NCBI GenBank assembly: GCA_903835255.1
Contig: CAILMI010000055.1
Span: forward strand, 139,244 to 187,828
Reading direction: 5' to 3'
Source: an uncultured Verrucomicrobia subdivision 3 bacterium
GTDB lineage: Bacteria > Verrucomicrobiota > Verrucomicrobiia > Limisphaerales > UBA11358
DNA length: 48,585 bases
Shown here: in pieces, positions 44,304 to 48,585 of the stretch
Layout: the number at the start of each line of letters is the position of its first letter
Numbering within the stretch: position 1 is the stretch's first letter
The notes under the pieces: generated by a model
What the model was told of the DNA's origin: nothing
The model's database searches: none
What the model saw: the letters and a program-made list of their open reading frames with translations, nothing else
Position numbers and translations under genes: made by a program

Positions 44304-47081
44304 TTAAAATTGAGCTCCGAGGCCGAAGTAAACAATCAGGGAACCGGCACTGGCCCCCGCGGGCGAGGCCGTATCCGTCAGCAGCGGCCAGGCCAGCGTC
44401 AGGCGCGCGTCCAGATGGCTGCCGATGTTGGCGGTCACACCGCCGCCCACGCCCAGCAGCGACACTTCATTGGCCGTAGAGCCGGGGGAGGCATCCAGCC
44501 GGTACACCTGCCCGTAATCCACAAACGCCAGACCGCGCACCCAAAAAGGAATATCCCCATCCACCATGCCGATGTTCACCTGCGGCGTGCGCGGCTCCAG
44601 CGTCAGCCGCCAGCCCGTGTCCCCGTACACCTCCCCTTCAGAATACCCGCGCACCCCGGACATCCCCCCCAAGGCAAACTGCTCATTGCTGATCAGCGGC
44701 GTGCTGGCCCATTGCCCGTCCGCATGCATCCGCAACGTCCAGCCCTGACCGAGCTCCTGATCGCGGCTCAGCCCGGACAGGAGGGTCACGTAGTTGGCCC
44801 GGGCATTGGTCGAATAAGAGTTTTGCGAAAATGCAGCATTTCCGGAACCCGCGGTGAACGGATTGAAGTTCAACGTCGCATTGAAAAAAGTAATCCCCAG
44901 CGAATCCGGCACCGAACTGTTCAGCCCCAGATTCAGCGGCAGATAGTTCACGGTGCCGTACCGCGTCGGCTGCCCGGAATGGGTGGCGGCCGTATTGGTG
45001 ATGTAATTCCCGGAGGTGTCCTTGTACACCGACACGGCATAAAAATTATTGGTGTTATAACTCGCGCTCTCATAGCTCTTGTAATCCAGACCCGCCGAGA
45101 GGGTGCTGCTCACCCCGGCAATGGGACGCAGCGGCAGCGACAGCCGACCCCCCAAACCGCTGTTCAAAGTGAGATTGTCGCCGGAATCCTGCGACGTGAT
45201 CACGAGCCCCGGGGGATTATCAACCACGATCGTCGAGGGTCCATTTTTGACGCCGGTTTCAGACGTCGAGCGGCTGGCGTACAGGTTCAATTCCGGGCGG
45301 CTGGTGGAGGGCGGCAAATTGAATTTACGGGTGGTTTCGTTATAACCGAAAATAGCCGGATTGCCCTGAACCTCCCGCTCCACGGAAGAGGCCGAGGTGA
45401 GCGGAATGCGATAATAGCCGCTGTAATTGGCGATCAGGGGACTGTCCAAAGGGGTCTTGTTATAATAGTCGTTCGCCTTCCACTGCTCGGGGGTGAAGCT
45501 GTATTGAAGCCCCACCTGATGATCCTGATTCCATAGGTTGTTGTATTGCAGGCTGGAGTTTTCGCGCAGCTGCGGCGTGCCCGGGGTGGACTGGTTGTTG
45601 AGCTCGGTCCTTCCGTGCAGGGGGAACTGGTCCTTGACCTTGAGCGTCAGCGCGCTGGTGCCCGGTTCCGGACCGGGACCGATGACGGGGTAAATCTGGC
45701 GGTCGCGGCTCGCATTGGCAACATCCAGCTCGCGCTGGAAAATATGCGAATTGAGCAGCATGTTGGTCCGCAGGCCCGGCACGGCGCGCAGCACGTTCTC
45801 CGTGCTGTACCAGCGGTTGCCGGTGACAGTGATGGCCGCCAGCGGCGCCTCCGTCACCTTGACTTTGACAACGCCGTTGGTGAGTTTCTGAGGCGGCAGC
45901 CCCACCGAGACCGTCACATATCCCCGCTCGCGATAGGCCATCTGCAGATCCCCCAGCGCCGCCTGAATGCCTTCAAACGTCACATTGGTGCCAAAGGCAT
46001 TGGGGACATTGGTGAGGATGCGGCTGACCACCTGCGGCGGCAGAATGGAATCCCCCATAATCAGATATTTATCCACCCGGAATCGGGGCCCGGCATTGGT
46101 GGCCGCCGGCGCCGAAGACGGACTGCCGGAAACGGCCGCTGCAACCGGCGCAGACGGGCTGACCTGGGCAATCCCGGCATTGGAAAAAAACAGGCTGGAA
46201 ATCAGGAGGACTGCCCCCAGAAAAGAAGCCGCTGACGAAAGGCCGGCGCGCTCACCGCGTGAATTTTTGCCCGCCCGGCTTTTTTGACGCCACTGGCTGG
46301 GAGTCACGCCAAAACGCTTTTTAAACATGTAATTGAAAAGCCCCAGGTGCCGATAGCCGCTGTCGTAAGCGGCTTCAATGATCTTGCCGTCGGACTCCGC
46401 CAGCAAGTGCCGGGCGCGCTGAAGCCGCAGTTCCGTCTGATGCTTGCGCAGAGGCAGGCCGAACTCCTCCCGGAAAAGCCGGTTAAAATGGCGCTCGCTG
46501 CAGTGCAGCTGCGCAGCCAGATGAGCGAGGGACTCCTGGGCTAATTCTGCCTCCGTCATCCTGCCGACCAACTCGCGAAAGCGCTCTTTCAGAACATTCC
46601 CGACGCCCGATTCCGCCACCGGCTGCCGCAGCAATCCGCTGACGGCGGCCGACCAAATCTGCACCAGGATGCAGCGGAGAGAAAATTCATCTTCCAGAGA
46701 CAGACTCACAACCCGCGCAAACTTTTGAGAGATGGCATCCACAGCTGAAAACACAAAAACGCATCGGGCCGGCCGGCTGATCAGCGCCTTGAACTTGAAC
46801 TGTTCGGCCACGCTGATCAGGCCGTTAAGATAGTCTGGCTGGACGACAAAAAACTGGAGCTTGAGAGCTTCCAGCTGGCTCGCCCGGAGCACCACCCCAC
46901 TTTTACAGGGAGTCACAAAAACATCCCCGATTTTTAATTCGCGCGCCTCCCCCACACCCATGAGATAGGCAACTCCCTCGGCTACCCGTGCCATCGCCCA
47001 ACCCGAATGCGGCGGAGACCACTCCCCGCCCGGCCGGAGGGTCAATTCCCGCAAATCAAGATGCTGTAACTCGTGCGCCAT
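44304..47081 (-). CDS. AraC-type regulator fused to a two-partner-secretion TpsB transporter
   Basis: A 925-residue fusion. Residues 1-170 are a cupin-like AraC effector part; 174-267 are a complete AraC/XylS HTH domain (HFNRLFREEFGLPLR and GYRHLGLFNYMFKKRFGVTP). Then come a basic linker (KSRAGKNSRGERAG) and a hydrophobic segment (281-305, LSSAASFLGAVLLISSLFF) ending in NAGIA-QV, a good signal-peptidase site. After a low-complexity spacer, POTRA-like domains (about 333-480) and a barrel (490-925) follow, with the FhaC/ShlB marks VRGY (810-813), FVDYG (853-857) and a terminal Phe. The TpsB pore exports TpsA, encoded directly behind. The start at ATG 47081 has GAGG six bases ahead; a GTG at 47114 is an alternative. 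There is no stop or frameshift between halves. An internal Met in the last HTH helix (46328) could start a separate transporter. Confidence 0.9.
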   Translation of the reverse strand: MAHELQHLDLRELTLRPGGEWSPPHSGWAMARVAEGVAYLMGVGEARELKIGDVFVTPCKSGVVLRASQLEALKLQFFVVQPDYLNGLISVAEQFKFKALISRPARCVFVFSAVDAISQKFARVVSLSLEDEFSLRCILVQIWSAAVSGLLRQPVAESGVGNVLKERFRELVGRMTEAELAQESLAHLAAQLHCSERHFNRLFREEFGLPLRKHQTELRLQRARHLLAESDGKIIEAAYDSGYRHLGLFNYMFKKRFGVTPSQWRQKSRAGKNSRGERAGLSSAASFLGAVLLISSLFFSNAGIAQVSPSAPVAAAVSGSPSSAPAATNAGPRFRVDKYLIMGDSILPPQVVSRILTNVPNAFGTNVTFEGIQAALGDLQMAYRERGYVTVSVGLPPQKLTNGVVKVKVTEAPLAAITVTGNRWYSTENVLRAVPGLRTNMLLNSHIFQRELDVANASRDRQIYPVIGPGPEPGTSALTLKVKDQFPLHGRTELNNQSTPGTPQLRENSSLQYNNLWNQDHQVGLQYSFTPEQWKANDYYNKTPLDSPLIANYSGYYRIPLTSASSVEREVQGNPAIFGYNETTRKFNLPPSTSRPELNLYASRSTSETGVKNGPSTIVVDNPPGLVITSQDSGDNLTLNSGLGGRLSLPLRPIAGVSSTLSAGLDYKSYESASYNTNNFYAVSVYKDTSGNYITNTAATHSGQPTRYGTVNYLPLNLGLNSSVPDSLGITFFNATLNFNPFTAGSGNAAFSQNSYSTNARANYVTLLSGLSRDQELGQGWTLRMHADGQWASTPLISNEQFALGGMSGVRGYSEGEVYGDTGWRLTLEPRTPQVNIGMVDGDIPFWVRGLAFVDYGQVYRLDASPGSTANEVSLLGVGGGVTANIGSHLDARLTLAWPLLTDTASPAGASAGSLIVYFGLGAQF

Positions 47082-47124
47082 CAGAGGCCTCACTCTGACC
47101 CAAGATGGCAACACCCCCGTGCCA

Positions 47125-47146
47125 GTCAGGTTACAGTTAGGTTACA
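47125..47146. repeat. Two 11-bp direct repeats upstream of the araC-tpsB gene
   Basis: On the minus strand TGTAACCTAAC is followed at once by TGTAACCTGAC (10 of 11 identical), one helix turn apart, 44-65 bases before the chosen start. Two direct half-sites on one face of the helix is the usual form of an AraC-family site, so it is a candidate binding site for the fused regulator. I see no confident -35/-10 pair. Confidence 0.6.
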
Positions 47147-47230
47147 ATGCCAGCAGCCATAATGTCCGAAAAACGTCAGGAGCAGAAGCTTGAAACCCAA
47201 ACTCCGAAATAGGAATGGGCGCCTGCGGGA

Positions 47231-47346
47231 GGGTCAGCACGCTGCGCTGACCTCGCCCGCGTTCAGCAGGCGTGAGGAAAAACACCGGAACGGACGCGCG
47301 CAAAAGTCCTTTCCGCGCTGGATACAGCACGGGGGCATCGCAGCGC
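47231..47346. repeat. Multi-hairpin dispersed repeat, copy B, cut by the insertion sequence
   Basis: Matches copy A at 26681 over about 115 bases. Stem-loops: GGTCAGC/GCTGACC (47232-47252, 7 bp perfect), CGCCCGC/GCAGGCG (47254-47272, one mismatch), CCGCGCTG-GATA-CAGCACGG (47313-47332, one mismatch) and the left arm GGGGGCATCGC (47331-47341). The right arm is broken after GC by the insertion element. In the GATA hairpin a C-G pair of copy A is T-A here, a compensatory change. The 5' flank of the araC-tpsB gene lies next to it. Confidence 0.8.
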
Positions 47347-47376
47347 TGTAGAGTTGTCAAGACATCGGTAACAGGT
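47347..47376 (+). repeat. Left terminal inverted repeat of the IS481 element
   Basis: Pairs with 48555-48583: after a variable outer part, 20 bases (TCAAGACATCGGTAACAGGT) are identical. The transposase stop codon lies inside it. Confidence 0.88.
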
Positions 47377-48535
47377 GGTCATTGATTTCGCTGACTGGAT
47401 AATTGAACGGCAAGGTGGTGCGTGAGGTGAGGTTGAGTTCCCGAAAATACATGTTGCGGAAGCGCACCAAGATTTGTGAGCCGATGGTTTCCAGGGCGAC
47501 TTCTTGGTGGACTAAGGCTTCACAGACAAAATAGCGATGACCCGCCACCCGGACAGTCCCAGCGGCATCGACCCGGCACACGGTTAAGCCCGGCGGATAA
47601 ATCCAGACGGACACTTCCGGGCGATAGCGGCGCGCACTGGGTTGGTAACGCTCGGCGGGGCGCTGCATAGCCAGCGCTTCGTGCGGGCGCACCTGATTGT
47701 AACGTGCCACGAACGCATCATAACGCGGCTGCCATTGTTCCCAAGTGGTAGGCCAACCCTGTCGCCTCATGCTGCGGGCTAACGTGCGGTGAAAGCGCTC
47801 GATCTTCCCGTGGGTTTGCGGATGCCGGATCCGCCCAAATACCAGTTCAATATCCTGCTGGATAAAAAAGATGGCCAGGCGGGCCAGTCCCCAGCCATTC
47901 CGGTGGTTCCACCATGGCGTCCCATGGTCCAATAACAGTTGCCGCGGCAAGCCATACCGTTCAAACACTTGGATAAAACAGTCCTGCACGCGTTCGGTAC
48001 GGTGATCCCGCAAGGCAAACACCCCCAAAGCAAAACGGCTGTGGTCATCCAGCACGGTCAGTGGTTCATCCCGCAGTTCACCCCGCCCTAACGGCCCCTT
48101 GAAATCAGCCTGCAACAAATCATTGGGCGCGGGACGTTCAAATCGCGTCCAAGCCGGCGTATGCCGGTCAATCGGATGCACGGCGGCATGGCGGAGCAGC
48201 GTCCGATGCACTGTGGCCACCGATACGCGCGCGCCTTCTTCCCACAGCAGATAAGCAATCTTGCGCGCACCCCAGCCATCCGGCGAACGCAATGCCAAAA
48301 TCCGCTCCACCAAGCCGTCGCCAATCCGCCGGGGACTTCGCATTGGTCGCCGCGAGCGTTCTTGTAGCGCGGTCAGGCTCTGCGCCGCCCGATAACGCGC
48401 CAACCACTTGTAGCCCGTCTTACGGGCAATCCCAAACTGCCGGCACACCGCCGCAAACTGACCACGCGGTGTGTCCAGCACACGGGTAAGAAATAAAATC
48501 TTCTGTTCCATCGGTCGAATATCAAGCCATGGCAT
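47357..48535 (-). CDS. IS481-family transposase (integrase-core DDE)
   Basis: 392 residues. The N terminus MPWLDIRPMEQ is usual for the family, which decides the ATG at 48535. Two helix-turn-helix parts (VCRQFGIARKTGYKWLARYR; HRTLLRH region) are followed by the rve core with the acidic triad Asp144 (LLQADFKG), Asp203 (LLLDHGTPW) and Glu246 (HPQTHGKIERFHRTL). The frame is intact, so the element may still be mobile. The left terminal repeat contains the stop codon. Confidence 0.94.
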   Translation of the reverse strand: MPWLDIRPMEQKILFLTRVLDTPRGQFAAVCRQFGIARKTGYKWLARYRAAQSLTALQERSRRPMRSPRRIGDGLVERILALRSPDGWGARKIAYLLWEEGARVSVATVHRTLLRHAAVHPIDRHTPAWTRFERPAPNDLLQADFKGPLGRGELRDEPLTVLDDHSRFALGVFALRDHRTERVQDCFIQVFERYGLPRQLLLDHGTPWWNHRNGWGLARLAIFFIQQDIELVFGRIRHPQTHGKIERFHRTLARSMRRQGWPTTWEQWQPRYDAFVARYNQVRPHEALAMQRPAERYQPSARRYRPEVSVWIYPPGLTVCRVDAAGTVRVAGHRYFVCEALVHQEVALETIGSQILVRFRNMYFRELNLTSRTTLPFNYPVSEINDHLLPMS

Positions 48536-48554
48536 AGGCAAAAGCCTAACCTTA

Positions 48555-48583
48555 ACCTGTTACCGATGTCTTGATACTGTACA
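48555..48583 (-). repeat. Right terminal inverted repeat of the IS481 element
   Basis: Partner of the left repeat. Only two bases of flanking sequence remain before the window ends, so the target duplication cannot be measured. Confidence 0.88.
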
Positions 48584-48585
48584 GC

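Larger units (their letters stand above)
47347..48583 (-). mobile_element. IS481-family insertion sequence
   Basis: A 1237-base element with one transposase gene. The left end reads TGTAGAGTTGTCAAGACATC and the right end, on the opposite strand, TGTACAGTATCAAGACATC, both continuing into GGTAACAGGT; the ends begin with TGT as in this family. A narrower reading (47355-48576) is possible, because the flanks CTGTAGAG and CTGTACAG also resemble each other. The two bases right of the element are GC, the same as the last two left of it (47345-47346), compatible with a duplicated target. Confidence 0.85.

Noticed and set aside
44121-45536. Plus-strand frame of 471 codons opposite the tpsA start and tpsB barrel
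   Set aside because: It overlaps two genes with recognisable domains and signal sequences; the translation is compositionally odd (Arg, His, Gln, Pro).
1-48585. CRISPR arrays, tRNA or rRNA genes
   Set aside because: No regularly spaced repeats and no tRNA-like cloverleaf or rRNA sequence was recognised in the gaps on either strand.

Overview
The window is a GC-rich bacterial chromosome segment, most probably from the phylum Verrucomicrobiota (PVC superphylum). This is inferred from a combination of traits and not from a marker search: a complete but strongly divergent FtsZ inside an otherwise ordinary division/cell-wall (dcw) cluster, a planctomycete-type cytochrome c, a rhamnose permease of the RhaT family, ExbB/ExbD/TonB genes, and lipoproteins and outer-membrane proteins showing a Gram-negative envelope. 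No rRNA, tRNA or CRISPR array was seen.

Layout. 1-6.4 kb: the 3' part of a cysteine desulfurase, an exported Mn-type superoxide dismutase, a minus-strand operon of LuxE-like, LuxC-like and QueD genes, and metG on the plus strand. 6.4-23.0 kb: a minus-strand dcw cluster read as mraZ - unknown gene - rsmH - ftsL - ftsI - SIMPL gene - murF - mraY - (tiny ORF) - LysM gene - ftsW - murG - murB - ddl - ftsQ - ftsA - ftsZ. Many of its genes overlap or abut. The Mur ligases C, D and E are absent, and SIMPL, LysM and unknown genes occur within the cluster. A promoter with four 10-bp-phased MraZ boxes precedes mraZ. 23.1-31.1 kb: queA with a RibD_C-type reductase, a two-domain CbiX-like chelatase, a c-type cytochrome with a textbook terminator, a structured repeat, a lipoprotein, dnaG, a CvpA-like membrane protein and rhaT. 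31.3-36.6 kb: rpsL-rpsG-fusA-rpsJ-rplC-rplD-rplW, a fused but truncated str/S10 arrangement without tuf that stops at a strong terminator after rplW; a second intrinsic terminator sits between rpsG and fusA.

36.9-47.1 kb holds the most unusual system: a minus-strand operon, in transcription order, of an AraC-regulator/two-partner-secretion transporter fusion, a 1.5-kilo-residue filamentous-haemagglutinin-like exoprotein, ExbB/TolQ, ExbD, TonB, a second ExbD and a lipoprotein. In the first gene a complete AraC-type DNA-binding domain is joined in frame, through a basic linker and a signal-peptide-like hydrophobic segment, to POTRA domains and an outer-membrane beta-barrel. One polypeptide therefore encodes both the probable regulator and the secretion pore. 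Two 11-bp direct repeats lie just upstream and are a candidate binding site.

47.2-48.6 kb: a second copy of the multi-hairpin repeat found at 26.7 kb, interrupted in its last hairpin by an IS481-family element that reaches the right edge of the window. Two repeat copies 20 kb apart share three or four stem-loops, with one compensatory base-pair change.
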